Source: Streptomyces radiopugnans
Lineage (GTDB): Bacteria; Actinomycetota; Actinomycetes; Streptomycetales; Streptomycetaceae
Direction: 5' to 3'
NCBI RefSeq assembly: GCF_900110735.1
Contig: NZ_FOET01000003.1
Location: 310,001 to 374,000, forward strand
Length of the DNA stretch: 64,000 nucleotides
Shown: positions 1 through 8,162 of the stretch, one piece after another
How the letters are laid out: each line of letters begins with the position of its first letter
How positions within the stretch are numbered: position 1 is the first letter of the stretch
Notes under the pieces: model-generated
The model's input: only the letters and a program-made list of their open reading frames with translations
Told to the model about the DNA's origin: nothing
Databases searched by the model: none
Made by a program: the position numbers and the translations under genes

Positions 1-2712
1 GGGTGCGGGGCCGGGCGCGGGCGCCTGGGCCGGAGGCTGCGACGCAGGCGGTACGGGAGGCGCGGCAGGTGCGAGGGGTGTGGCGGGCGCGTGCGGTGCG
101 GGGGGCGCGGGCGGCTGGACCGCGTGCTGGCCGGTGTGCTGCTCGCCCGACTGCCGGGCGAAGGGCACACCCTGGCCGAGGGTGCGCACGCTGACGCCGG
201 AGGTCTGCTCCGACGGCGCCGTCTCGCTGCCCGGCATCGGCAGCGCACGCTGCCGGGGCGCCGCCTCGGGCGGCGCCGAGCCGCCCAGGATGGGGCTGGC
301 CGCGACCACGGTGAGGTCGGCCTGGGCGTGCTGCTCCGCACCGCCCGCACCCTCGGTGCCGCCGTGTTCGGGGTGCCGGGTGTGCTCGGAGTGCTGGGCG
401 TGCTGGGCGTGCTGGGCGGCGGGGGCGTGCTGCTCGGCAGCGGCGGGAGCCTGCTGCGGTGCCTCCTCGGGCGGCGGCACGCGGCGGCGTCGGCCGGTCG
501 GCCGGTCCTCCTGGACGGCCGCGGCCTCTGGCTGCTGAGCGGGCTGAGGCTGTACGGGCTGTGGCTGTACGGGCTGGAGTTGCCCCGGCTGTGGCTGCAC
601 GGGCTGCAACTGCGGCTGCGCGGGCCGCGGCGTCGGGGCCGAGCCCGGGGCAGGGGTCGGGCCGGGGGGCAGCGCGAACGCCGTGCGCCCCGGCGCCTGT
701 GCGGGAGCGGCCGGAGCCGGCGCCTCGGGCCCGGCGGCGTCCCGGCGGGCACGCCGTCCGGTGCTCTGCTGGGGGAGTTGGGGGAGCGCGGACGCACTCG
801 CGCCGTTCGCGGACGGCTGCTGTGCGGAGGCCGGCTGTGCGGACGGCAGCGCGTGCTCGCCGCTGTCCCCGCCGTCCTCCGTACGTTCGCCGCCCTGGGC
901 CAGCGCACGCCGCGCCCGGCGGCGCCCGCCGCCGGGCGGGACCGCCCCGGCGCCGCTGCCGTCGTCCGGCGCGGCGCTCTCCGCCCGGCCCTGCGGGCCG
1001 GGCGGCAGGGCGATCGCCCCGCCGGCGGCCTCCGCCGCGCCCGCCGCGCCCGCCGCGTGCGCGGCGGGCGTGCCGCGCACCGGCTGCGACGGCACGGGCA
1101 TCACCGTCGTCTCGCCCCCGCCCTGGGCGGAGTGCGCGTCCAGGGCGCCCTGCGTGTCCTGCGAAGCCCGTGCGTTCTGGGCGCCCTGCGTGTCCTGGGC
1201 GCCCCGCTTCCGCCGGGCCGCCGCCTTCGCCGGGTCGGGGGAGCCGACCGGCACCTCCAGGACGTAGGCGCTGCCGCCTCCCGCCCCGGGCACCTGGTGG
1301 GTCTGGAGCACTCCGCCGTGCCGCCGCACGATCCCGCGCACCAGCGGCTCGTGCACCGGGCTGCCGCCGCCGTACGGGCCGCGCACCTCGATGCGCACCA
1401 CGTCCCCGCGCTGCGCCGCCGCGACCACGATCGTCGAGTCGCCGGAGGCGGGGCCCTGCGCGTTGCCGGTCGCGTCCACGCCGGCCACGTCCGCGACCAG
1501 ATGGGCCAGCGCCTGCGCCAGCCGCACCGGGTCCACCTCCACCTCGACCGGCGGGGCGTGCACCGCGAACTGCGCGCGTCCGGGCCCGATCAGCTCGATC
1601 GCGCCCTCGACACCGGCCGAGACCACCTCGTCCAGCGACACCGTCTCGCGCGCGAGCCGCTCGGCGCCCGCGTCCAGCCGCTGGTAGCCCAGCACGTTGT
1701 CCACGAGCGTGGTCATGCGTGCGTAGCCGGCGGCCAGGTAGTGCAGCGTCTGGTTCGCCTCCGGCCACAGCTGCCCGGCCGGGTCGGCCGCCAGTCCGCC
1801 CAGTTCGCCGCGGAGTTGCTCCAGCGGTCCGCGCAGCCCGCTCTCCAGTACGGCCAGGAGCTGCTCGTGGCGTGCGGCGAGGTCGTCGTAGGCGGTGCGG
1901 TCGGTGAAGGCGAGCACCGCGCCGACGAGCTGGTCGCCGTCGCGCACCGGCGCGGTCGTCATGTCGACCGGCACCGCGCGCCCGTCCTTGGTCCACAGCA
2001 CCTGTCCGCGCACCCGGTGCTTGCGCCCGGAGCGCAGGCTGTCGGCGAGCGGCGTCTCCTCCCACGGGAGCTGGCTGCCGTCGGGACGCGAGTGGTGGAC
2101 GAGCGGGTGGAGCTTCTGCCCGCCCAGCTCGCCGGCCCGGTAGCCGAGGATCTGCGCGGCGGCCGGGTTGACCAGGACGACCCGGCCCTCGGTGTCCACG
2201 CCCACCACGCCCTCGGCCGCGGCGCGCAGGATCATCTCGGTCTGGCGCTGCTGCCGGGCCAGCTCGGCCTCGGTGTCGACGGTGCCGGTGAGGTCGCGGA
2301 CGACGAGCATGAGCAGCTCGTCGCCGGTGTAGCTGTTGCCGTGGTCGGCGAAGGCGGCCTCGAAGGACGACTCGTAGGGGGTGCGCCCGTCCTCCAGGTT
2401 GGCGCTGGTCACCTCGACCATGAACTGGGTCCCGTCGGTGCGCCGGGCCACCATCCGCGTCGGCTTGGTGCGGGGCTGGGGGGCGTCGTCGGGGCGGCGC
2501 ATCGAGCCGGGGATGAGCTTGGAGTCGAAGTCCGGGAGCAGGTCGAGCAGTCCGCGCCCGACCAGGGCCGTGCCCGGGGACTCGAAGACCTCCAGGGCGA
2601 TGCTGTTGGCGTTGACGACCGTGCCGTTGCAGTTCACGAGAAGCAACGCGTCCGGCAGTGCGTCGAGTATGGCTGCGAGGCGAGCAGCGCCTCGGGATGG
2701 CCTGCTGCTCAC
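1..2712 (-). CDS. PAS-domain sensor histidine kinase-like protein (C-terminus off window)
   Basis: The reverse-strand reading frame from the GTG at 2712 stays open to the window edge, so the C-terminus is missing. A GGGAGGA ribosome site lies about 9 nt upstream of the start. The N-terminus (AAILDALPDALLLVN, then VVNANSIALEVFE) is a PAS domain. A second PAS follows (MILRAAAEGVVGVDTEGRVV, AAAQILGYRAGEL). Next is a kinase-like core with an H-box-like helix, LPDxxQLWPEANQTLHYL-type sequence and a degenerate ATPase region ending HGGVLQTHQVPGAGGGSAYVL. The rest is a very long Pro/Gln/Ala/His-rich tail. This layout is typical of a conserved Streptomyces cytosolic PAS kinase-like protein. The ATP-binding motifs look degenerate, so catalysis is uncertain. 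No response regulator gene is visible next to it. Confidence 0.75.
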   Translation of the reverse strand, partial: MSSRPSRGAARLAAILDALPDALLLVNCNGTVVNANSIALEVFESPGTALVGRGLLDLLPDFDSKLIPGSMRRPDDAPQPRTKPTRMVARRTDGTQFMVEVTSANLEDGRTPYESSFEAAFADHGNSYTGDELLMLVVRDLTGTVDTEAELARQQRQTEMILRAAAEGVVGVDTEGRVVLVNPAAAQILGYRAGELGGQKLHPLVHHSRPDGSQLPWEETPLADSLRSGRKHRVRGQVLWTKDGRAVPVDMTTAPVRDGDQLVGAVLAFTDRTAYDDLAARHEQLLAVLESGLRGPLEQLRGELGGLAADPAGQLWPEANQTLHYLAAGYARMTTLVDNVLGYQRLDAGAERLARETVSLDEVVSAGVEGAIELIGPGRAQFAVHAPPVEVEVDPVRLAQALAHLVADVAGVDATGNAQGPASGDSTIVVAAAQRGDVVRIEVRGPYGGGSPVHEPLVRGIVRRHGGVLQTHQVPGAGGGSAYVLEVPVGSPDPAKAAARRKRGAQDTQGAQNARASQDTQGALDAHSAQGGGETTVMPVPSQPVRGTPAAHAAGAAGAAEAAGGAIALPPGPQGRAESAAPDDGSGAGAVPPGGGRRRARRALAQGGERTEDGGDSGEHALPSAQPASAQQPSANGASASALPQLPQQSTGRRARRDAAGPEAPAPAAPAQAPGRTAFALPPGPTPAPGSAPTPRPAQPQLQPVQPQPGQLQPVQPQPVQPQPAQQPEAAAVQEDRPTGRRRRVPPPEEAPQQAPAAAEQHAPAAQHAQHAQHSEHTRHPEHGGTEGAGGAEQHAQADLTVVAASPILGGSAPPEAAPRQRALPMPGSETAPSEQTSGVSVRTLGQGVPFARQSGEQHTGQHAVQPPAPPAPHAPATPLAPAAPPVPPASQPPAQAPAPGPAP
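541..625 (-). repeat. Gln/Pro-coding short tandem repeats in the kinase tail
   Basis: Imperfect CTGTGGCTGTACGGG-like units on the + strand encode repeated QPVQPQP blocks in the C-terminal tail of the PAS kinase-like gene. A second short repeat (TGCTGGGCG units, about 390-415) encodes His-Ala-Gln runs. These are low-complexity coding repeats. Confidence 0.6.
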
Positions 2713-2946
2713 GACGACGCATCCTCCCTGCTGACCAGCTGGTGCACAGTGGCGGCGCCGGGACCGGGCCGGGACTGACGAACCGGGACCGGGGCCGGCA
2801 CCGGGCCGGAACCGGACCGGTGCGCCGCTCTCCCGCGCATGCCACTAGAGGGGAAGTCTACGGCCAGCGGTGGCGGAAGCGACGGCGGATGCGTGGGGAG
2901 GGTGGGGAGAACGCCGGCCCGGGGCCGGGCCGGCGTATGAGGTCCG

Positions 2947-3495
2947 TCACTCCCCCAGTTCCCCAGGGCCGGGGAGGGCGGGCACGAGGGCGTTCCAGCG
3001 GGCGATCTCGCAGCCGTCCGTACGCCGGAACGAGGCGTCCACCCGCTGCCCGCGCCACACTCCGGTGATACGGGCGGTGGCCGGGCCGCCGTGGATCTGG
3101 GCGCACATCGCGTCCGCGGGGACGGGCTGCCAGGGGTCGCGCGGTCCCTGGGAGGCCCGGTCGACGGCGTCGCAGGCGGCGGGGGCGTCGGGGTGGGTGC
3201 CGCCCGCGGGGTGGCAGTCGAGGGTGTGCGTCCGCCGGGTCGGCGCCCCGCCCCCGCGTACTCCCCGCGGTGCCGTGTGCGGTGCCGCGACGCCCTCCGG
3301 GGAGGTGGAGACGGTGATGGTGAGCTGGTCCTGCCGGGCGGCCGGCATGACGGGCTCGGGCATGGGCATGGGCATGGGCGCCGGCCAGGGGCGCGCGGAA
3401 GCGGGTACGGCGACGGCGGGGGCGGACGCGGGGGTGAGCACGGTGGCGAGTACGGCGGTCCCGGCGAGGACTGCGGCGGTACGGCGGCGCGGCAT
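2947..3495 (-). CDS. Subtilisin inhibitor-like (SSI family) secreted protein
   Basis: 182 aa from the ATG at 3495. Residues 1-30 look like a Sec signal peptide (MPRRR, then a hydrophobic Ala/Val/Leu stretch). The mature part matches the Streptomyces subtilisin inhibitor fold: LTITVSTSPEG strand, TLDC...ACDAV, AMCAQ, and ITGVWRGQRVDASF. Four cysteines (94, 108, 131, 162) are placed for the two family disulfides. The family blocks secreted serine proteases through a loop just after the third cysteine. Here that loop reads C-A-Q-I-H-G-G-P, so the P1 position would be Gln133 instead of the usual Met/Lys/Arg. There is a long Gly/Arg-rich insertion at about 73-88 and a PMPMPMPEP stretch before the domain. 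The gene stands alone. Confidence 0.85.
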   Translation of the reverse strand: MPRRRTAAVLAGTAVLATVLTPASAPAVAVPASARPWPAPMPMPMPEPVMPAARQDQLTITVSTSPEGVAAPHTAPRGVRGGGAPTRRTHTLDCHPAGGTHPDAPAACDAVDRASQGPRDPWQPVPADAMCAQIHGGPATARITGVWRGQRVDASFRRTDGCEIARWNALVPALPGPGELGE

Positions 3496-3739
3496 GGCGG
3501 CTCCCGGAAGGTGTGGTGCGGGCGGACCCGCGCGACTGCGGGTTCTTCCCTCCCCCTTCCAACGCGCCACCGCGCACGCCGTTGCGCACCTCCACCCGCC
3601 CGCCGCACCACCCGTGCCGCCACCAGGGGCAAAGCCCTTTGCCGGGGGACCCGCCAGCCGGGTAACGTAGGCTGCGATTGGAGACAGCCCCCGGGCTGTG
3701 CCATCATCAGCACACACGTCGCGGTGACGCGGCGCGTGG

Positions 3740-3830
3740 GGAGGCTTCGCCTAGTCTGGTCTATGGCGCCGCACTGCTAATGCGGTTTGGGCTTTAAAGC
3801 CCATCGAGGGTTCAAATCCCTCAGCCTCCG
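3740..3830 (+). tRNA. tRNA-Ser (anticodon GCT)
   Basis: A 91-nt class II tRNA. The acceptor stem is GGAGGCT paired with AGCCTCC, followed by discriminator G. The anticodon loop is ACTGCTAAT, a long variable arm is present and the T-arm is GGTTCAAATCC. The CCA end is not encoded, as is usual in Streptomyces. Confidence 0.95.
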
Positions 3831-4103
3831 CTTCGATCACCATGATCGCCGAAGCCCCGGCCCATACGGCCGGGGCTTCCTCCGTTCCAGGGGCTCGCGC
3901 GCTCCGGCGATCCCGCACGCTCCGGGGGCCCGCAGAGGGGCGCCAGAGGTCCGCCGGGGGCCGGCGGCAGGGTCCGCGAGCGTCTCCTGTCGGGCATCAC
4001 CGCAGGTCAGGCCGTGTTGACCGAATGGATTTCACCTCTGGGCGGAGGTCATGTAATGTTGTTCCCGCAACGCCGACCGGCGAGAAAACAGCCGGGAAGC
4101 CAA

Positions 4104-4176
4104 GCGCTCGTAGCTTAACGGATAGAGCATCTGACTACGGATCAGAAGGTTGCAGGTTCGAATCCTGCCGAGCGCG
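4104..4176 (+). tRNA. tRNA-Arg (anticodon ACG)
   Basis: A 73-nt tRNA. The acceptor stem is GCGCTCG paired with CGAGCGC. The anticodon stem-loop is CTGACTACGGATCAG and the T-arm is GGTTCGAATCC. The CCA end is not encoded. An A34 in ACG requires deamination to inosine by TadA, whose gene is at 10728-11417. Confidence 0.95.
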
Positions 4177-4181
4177 CAGCA

Positions 4182-4217
4182 GCGAGAGGCCCCGCCGGAT
4201 ACGGCGGGGCCTCTCGC
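4182..4217 (+). terminator. Hairpin terminator after tRNA-Arg
   Basis: A perfect 16-bp stem (GCGAGAGGCCCCGCCG with its complement) around a GATA loop begins 6 nt after the tRNA. There is no T-tract, as is common in Streptomyces. Confidence 0.8.
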
Positions 4218-4313
4218 ATGTGCGCCGGAGGCGAGGGGGCTTGGGGCCTGCTGCCTGCGATAGCCCGCCGGGAGGCAGTCGTTCGCCCGGAGCGGGGATT
4301 TGTCGTACCGCGA

Positions 4314-4329
4314 TGTTTCACGGGAAACA
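4314..4329. promoter_or_regulatory. parS-like ParB binding site
   Basis: TGTTTCACGGGAAACA differs at one position from the Streptomyces parS palindrome TGTTTCACGTGAAACA. The flanking CGA/TCG extends the symmetry to CGATGTTTC...GAAACATCG. It is intergenic, between tRNA-Arg and a convergent gene. ParB loads at such sites for chromosome organisation and segregation, and most Streptomyces copies surround oriC. Assignment rests on the motif alone. Confidence 0.75.
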
Positions 4330-4348
4330 TCGAATCCATGCGCGTCTG

Positions 4349-4388
4349 CCGTGTGTGACCAAGGCGGCTCCGCCTTGGTCACACACGG
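4349..4388. terminator. Perfect inverted repeat, terminator of the gene at 4412-5062
   Basis: Two 19-bp arms (CCGTGTGTGACCAAGGCGG and its complement) sit around a 2-nt centre. It begins about 23 nt beyond the stop of the minus-strand gene and also faces the tRNA side, so it could work in both directions. Confidence 0.8.
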
Positions 4389-4411
4389 CTTCCGCAGCTT
4401 GATGAGGTTCC

Positions 4412-5062
4412 TCAGGAATCACTCTCCAGCAGCCAGCCGCTGTGTCGCAGGACCGGCACAGCACGGGTGAGGACGTAGGCCGCAACCGGCGTCTCCGCGT
4501 CGTCCTCCGGGAAGTGGATGGCGTGTTGGAAGGTTTCCTTGTCTTGCGGTTTCCTGAGGTCGAAAGCGGGATCGAGTGTCACACCGGGACGCGTGATTAG
4601 CATGCGTAGGGCGCGTGCACCGCATCCGTCGACCAGAGCCGCCGTGGTCAGGGCCTTCTTCAGGCTTGGCCGTCGCCCGTTGGGTGAGGGAAGGGCCAAG
4701 TACGCCATGATGCGCATCCGGCCAGAGGGTCCAGGTTCGATGCCCGCGCGCAGGCGACCGTGCAGGTTGACAAGGGCTGCGGGCATTTCGGGCAGAAGAG
4801 GCGGCTGCTGGAGGACGATATCTCGCTCGCCGTTGTCCCAGCGGGTGTCGTGAATGGTCAGGTCAGGGCGTTCGGGTATCTCCAGGGTCCATTCGGCTGC
4901 GAAACCGGGGGAGAAGACCTTTGAGCAGGTCTCTCCCCGCTTGGGTAGGTAGGTACGGCCTGCGCGCAGATTGAGTCCGTTGCCGAGTTCCATGTGGTGG
5001 TGCGCTTCCCGTGCGATGCGGTTAAGAGCGGGCATCACGGCCCCAGCCGTTGCGCGCTCCAT
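4412..5062 (-). CDS. Unrecognised protein
   Basis: 216 aa if the ATG at 5062 is used; an internal GTGATG at about 5035 is an alternative. No family is recognised. It is soluble, with no signal peptide or membrane segment. Notable stretches are REAHHHMELGNGLNLRAGR near the N-terminus and LPSPNGRRPSLKKALTTAAL in the middle. Base composition is visibly less G+C-rich at third positions than in neighbouring genes. It stands alone between the parS/tRNA-Arg region and the MFS operon, with its own strong terminator. A protein-like stretch (EDSKPWDTVRKRLETWSAQ) in another frame just upstream, at about 5035-5110, may be a lost N-terminus or a small overlapping gene. Acquired or decaying accessory gene is an inference. 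Confidence 0.6.
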   Translation of the reverse strand: MERATAGAVMPALNRIAREAHHHMELGNGLNLRAGRTYLPKRGETCSKVFSPGFAAEWTLEIPERPDLTIHDTRWDNGERDIVLQQPPLLPEMPAALVNLHGRLRAGIEPGPSGRMRIMAYLALPSPNGRRPSLKKALTTAALVDGCGARALRMLITRPGVTLDPAFDLRKPQDKETFQHAIHFPEDDAETPVAAYVLTRAVPVLRHSGWLLESDS

Positions 5063-5183
5063 GTTTCCAGTCGCTTACGGACCGTGTCCCACGGTTTCGA
5101 ATCTTCGTAGGAGGTTTCCGAGGGAAGCGATGTGGGTTGCCGCGTTCGGCTACGGCGTACCGAGCAGGGCCGGGTGGCAGGGG

Positions 5184-6833
5184 TCAGGCCGTCCGGCCGG
5201 TGGTGGTGGCGGCGGCCTTCTCCGGCTGCCGCTCTCCCTCCCCGGCGTCGGTCTGCCCGTCGAGCCGGGTGCGCAGCGGCACCTCCTTGACGAACAGCAC
5301 CAGCAGCAGCGCGACCACCGCCATCGGCGCGGCGTAGAGGTAGATGTCGGCAACACCGTGGCCGTACGCGCTCTCGACGACCGTGCGGACCGGGCCCGGG
5401 AGGGCGTCCAGGTCCGGGATGGCGCTGCCGTTGCCGCCGGTCGCGCCGTCGGACCGGATGCCCAGCTTCGTCATGCCGTCGGTGACGTAGTCGGTTATGC
5501 GGTGGGCGAGCACCGCGCCCAGCACCGAGACGCCGACCGCGCCGCCGAGGGAACGGAAGAAGGCGAGTACGGAGCTGGCCGCGCCGAGCTCGGAGAGGGC
5601 GACCTGGTTCTGGGTGGCCAGGACCAGGTTCTGCATCATCATGCCGACGCCGGTGCCCAGCAGGGCCATGAAGAGCGCGATCCGCCAGTACGGGGTGTCG
5701 TACCGCATGGTGCCCAGCAGGCCGAGCCCGGCCGTCAGCAGGACGCCGCCGGCCACCAGCCACGCCTTCCAGCGGCCGGTACGGGTGATGACCAGGCCGG
5801 AGACGGTGGACGAGAGGAACAGCCCGCCGATCATCGGGATCGTCAGCACGCCGGACATCGTCGGCGACTCGCCGCGGGCGAGCTGGAAGTACTGGCTGAG
5901 GAAGACGGTCGCGCCGAACATCGCGATGCCGACGAAGAGCGAGGCCAGAGCGGTGAGCGTGATCGTGCGGTTGCGGAACAGGCCCAGCGGGATGATCGGT
6001 TCGGCGGCGCGCGACTCGGTGAGGACGAAGGCCAGGGTCAGCAGGAGCGCGGCACCGACCATCGTGTACGTCTGCCAGGACAGCCAGTCGTACCGGTCCC
6101 CGGCCAGGGTCACCCAGATCAGCAGCAGGGAGACGGCGGCGGTGACGAGGGAGGCGCCCAGCCAGTCCACCTTCACGTTCTCGCGCTTCACCACGGGCAG
6201 GTGCAGCGTCTTCTGGAGCACGATCAGGGCGAGGACGGCGAAGGGCACGCCGACGTAGAAGCACCAGCGCCAGCCGAGCCAGGAGGCGTCGGTGATCACA
6301 CCGCCGAGCAGCGGTCCGCCGACGGTGGCGACGGCGAAGGTCGCGCCCAGGTAGCCGCTGTAGCGGCCGCGCTCACGCGGGGGGATCATCGCGGCGATGA
6401 TGATCTGGGAGAGCGCGGCCAGACCGCCCGCGCCCAGGCCCTGTACCGCCCGGAAGGCGATCAGGGTGCCGGTGTCCTGGGCCAGACCGGCCCCGGCGGA
6501 GGCCAGGACGAAGAGCACCAGGGCCGACTGGACCAGCATCTTCTTGCTGTAGAGGTCGGCGAGCTTGCCCCACACCGGGGTGGAGGCGGTCATGGTCAGC
6601 AGCGCCGCCGTGACCACCCAGGTGTACGCGCTCTGGCCGCCGCCCAGGTCCGAGATGATCCGGGGAAGGGCGTTGGAGACGACCGTCGAGGACAGGACGG
6701 AGACGAACATGCCGAGCAGCAGCCCGGACAGCGCCTCCATGATCTGGCGGTGCGTCATGGGCACCTGTTCGGCGCCCGGGGCGGTACGGGCGGTGTCGCC
6801 CTTCAGCGCCTCCGAGGGTGTGGACGTTGCCAT
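5184..6833 (-). CDS. MFS multidrug exporter, DHA2 (14-TM, EmrB/QacA) family
   Basis: 549 aa from the ATG at 6833, with an AAGGAG site 5 nt upstream. It has 14 predicted hydrophobic segments. Motif A-like GKLADLYSKK lies after TM2 and motif C-like GGPLLGGVI in TM5. The cytosolic N-terminal leader ends ...GAEQVPMTHRQIMEALSGLLLG. DHA2 members exchange protons for drugs or metabolites in the inner membrane. It lies 220 nt downstream of a MarR gene in the same direction, the usual arrangement for a substrate-inducible exporter. The C-terminal tail is short and charged. The open frame extends well upstream, but that part has no protein-like composition. Substrate is unknown. Confidence 0.92.
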   Translation of the reverse strand: MATSTPSEALKGDTARTAPGAEQVPMTHRQIMEALSGLLLGMFVSVLSSTVVSNALPRIISDLGGGQSAYTWVVTAALLTMTASTPVWGKLADLYSKKMLVQSALVLFVLASAGAGLAQDTGTLIAFRAVQGLGAGGLAALSQIIIAAMIPPRERGRYSGYLGATFAVATVGGPLLGGVITDASWLGWRWCFYVGVPFAVLALIVLQKTLHLPVVKRENVKVDWLGASLVTAAVSLLLIWVTLAGDRYDWLSWQTYTMVGAALLLTLAFVLTESRAAEPIIPLGLFRNRTITLTALASLFVGIAMFGATVFLSQYFQLARGESPTMSGVLTIPMIGGLFLSSTVSGLVITRTGRWKAWLVAGGVLLTAGLGLLGTMRYDTPYWRIALFMALLGTGVGMMMQNLVLATQNQVALSELGAASSVLAFFRSLGGAVGVSVLGAVLAHRITDYVTDGMTKLGIRSDGATGGNGSAIPDLDALPGPVRTVVESAYGHGVADIYLYAAPMAVVALLLVLFVKEVPLRTRLDGQTDAGEGERQPEKAAATTTGRTA

Positions 6834-7053
6834 GCGCTCCTTGCTTTCCGTGTCTCTTCCGGCGTCGGGCGGCGTGTCACGGCACGCCGTGGGTCTGCGG
6901 TCCGGGCGGCCGGGTGCGGGACCCGGACGGTTCGGGCGGTCCGAACGGCCGTGCGCCCGGGCACGGCGGGGCGGGCCTCGGCGGTACGGCGGTTCGGCGG
7001 TACGGGCCCGGTGGTGCGTGGGGGTACGTGCGGTACGTGGGGCGTGCGGGTGA

Positions 7054-7554
7054 TCAGTCGTGCGCGGCGGCCGCGTGCTGCGGAGGGAGGTGGCGGGTGC
7101 CGCGGGGGGCGGTGCGGCAGCCGCAGCCGCAGTCGCCGAAGCTCGCGCGCAGCCTCGCCAGCAGATCGGTGAGGCGGGCCACATCCTCTTCCGGCCAGTC
7201 GCCGAGGAGGTGCGCGAGCGTGTCGCTGGTGCGGCGGTGCATCTCGGCCAGCATCCGCTCGCCGCTACCGGTCAGCCGCAGCAGCCGGACCCGGCCGTCG
7301 AGGGGATCGGGCCGGCGGTCGACCCAGCCGCGCTCCACCGCGTACGCGACATGGCGGCTGGTGACGGACATGTCGATGGCCATCAGATCGGCGAGCTGTG
7401 TCATCCGCAGCTCACCGTGCCGCCCCAGCAGTGCCAGCACGGCCGCGGGCGCGGGCGGGCAGTCGTGCGGCAGGTTGCGGGCCAGCTCGCGCCGGACGGT
7501 GCCGACGGAGCCCAGTTCCCGGGCCAGGTCCTCGTAGAAGGTGTGTGCTGTCAC
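7054..7554 (-). CDS. MarR-family transcriptional regulator with C-terminal cysteine cluster
   Basis: 166 aa from the GTG at 7554, preceded by GGGAGGA at good spacing. The winged helix spans about 35-100: LRMTQLADLMAIDMSVTSRHV is the recognition helix region and DPLDGRVRLLRLT the wing. The C-terminal dimerisation helix ends in FGDCGCGC (Cys142, 144, 146), and there is a further Cys at 32. Such clustering is unusual for MarR and could sense metal or oxidants (inference). It probably represses itself and the downstream MFS exporter: two related inverted repeats overlap its promoter. Confidence 0.9.
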   Translation of the reverse strand: MTAHTFYEDLARELGSVGTVRRELARNLPHDCPPAPAAVLALLGRHGELRMTQLADLMAIDMSVTSRHVAYAVERGWVDRRPDPLDGRVRLLRLTGSGERMLAEMHRRTSDTLAHLLGDWPEEDVARLTDLLARLRASFGDCGCGCRTAPRGTRHLPPQHAAAAHD

Positions 7555-7581
7555 CGGGTCCTCCCACGGCCGCAGAGATCG

Positions 7582-7622
7582 TTGCTTAGTGCAAGCATAT
7601 GTTCGTTGGTTGCCCCAAGCAA
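7582..7622 (-). promoter_or_regulatory. MarR promoter with two overlapping operator-like palindromes
   Basis: On the minus strand, -35 TTGCTT (7617-7622) and -10 TATGCT (7594-7599) are separated by exactly 17 nt, giving a start about 35 nt before the GTG. TTGCTTAGTGCAAGCA (7582-7597) and TTGGTTGCCCCAAGCAA (7606-7622) are similar inverted repeats that cover the -10 and -35. This fits autorepression by the adjacent MarR protein. Confidence 0.65.
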
Positions 7623-7763
7623 ATAAAATCGGGTGTGAGGGGGCAAACAGTTCCCCAAGAACAGGTGTGCCGTACACCAAGCGCCGCGGCGGCCGCCGTA
7701 CCGGCGAGCGGGTGCGCGACCGGGGGTGACCGGCGCCGGGCCCGTTCGCTAGGGTCCGGAGGC

Positions 7764-7970
7764 ATGGCTCACAACCCTCATGCACCCCAGGGTCCGGCAG
7801 GCGGCCACGACCCGGCCGGCAGCACCCAGATGTTCCGCGCCTTCGTCGACGAGGACGGGCCGCGCCCGCCCGCCGCGACTCCGTCCTCCGGCCCCAGGGT
7901 CGGTCTGATCGTGGGGGTCGTCGCGGTCCTCGCGGTCATCGCGGCGGTCGTCTGGTTCGCCCTCTCCTGA
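7764..7970 (+). CDS. Small single-pass membrane protein
   Basis: 68 aa from the ATG at 7764 with a GGAGG site. The N-terminal half is polar (MAHNPHAPQGPAGGHDPAGS...). One membrane segment ends the protein (VGLIVGVVAVLAVIAAVVWFALS), so it would be tail-anchored. It stands alone and faces SigN, separated by terminators. The function is unknown. Confidence 0.75.
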   Translation: MAHNPHAPQGPAGGHDPAGSTQMFRAFVDEDGPRPPAATPSSGPRVGLIVGVVAVLAVIAAVVWFALS

Positions 7971-8051
7971 GCGCTTCCGGGCAGGGCGGCCCCGCGCCGC
8001 GCCGCTCCGCGGGCGACCGGAGACGGGAGCGGCGGCGGAGACGGAAGTGAA

Positions 8052-8100
8052 CGCGGGCAGCCGCCGGGACGGTGTCGTACCGTCCCGGCGGCTGCCCGCG
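8052..8100 (+). terminator. 22-bp-stem terminator after the small membrane protein gene
   Basis: A perfect stem of 22 bp (starting CGCGGGCAGCCGCCGGGA) around a GTCGT loop lies about 80 nt after the stop at 7970. Confidence 0.8.
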
Positions 8101-8152
8101 TCTTCGTGTCGCGTCTTCGTGTCGCGTCTTCGTGTCGCGTCTTCGTGCAGCG
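8101..8152. repeat. 13-bp tandem repeat, four copies
   Basis: TCTTCGTGTCGCG occurs three times exactly and a fourth time as TCTTCGTGCAGCG. The array is wedged between two convergent terminators and encodes nothing recognisable. Confidence 0.85.
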
Positions 8153-8162
8153 CCTTCGCGCC

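Noticed and set aside
91..2778. Long + strand ORF over the left edge
   Set aside because: It is the shadow of the minus-strand PAS kinase-like gene. Its composition is Arg/Gly/Leu-rich without domains, while the opposite frame has two clear PAS domains.
4032..4382. Minus-strand ORF containing GRIRTCNLLIRSQMLYP
   Set aside because: That peptide is the translation of the reverse complement of tRNA-Arg, a common false ORF.
5035..6264. 409-codon minus-strand ORF overlapping the MFS gene
   Set aside because: It is Arg/Pro/His-rich and overlaps a frame with 14 membrane segments. Only its last ~20 residues (near 5035-5110) look protein-like and are noted separately.
8101..8152. Possible CRISPR array
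   Set aside because: Units are 13 bp, contiguous and without spacers, and no cas genes are present.
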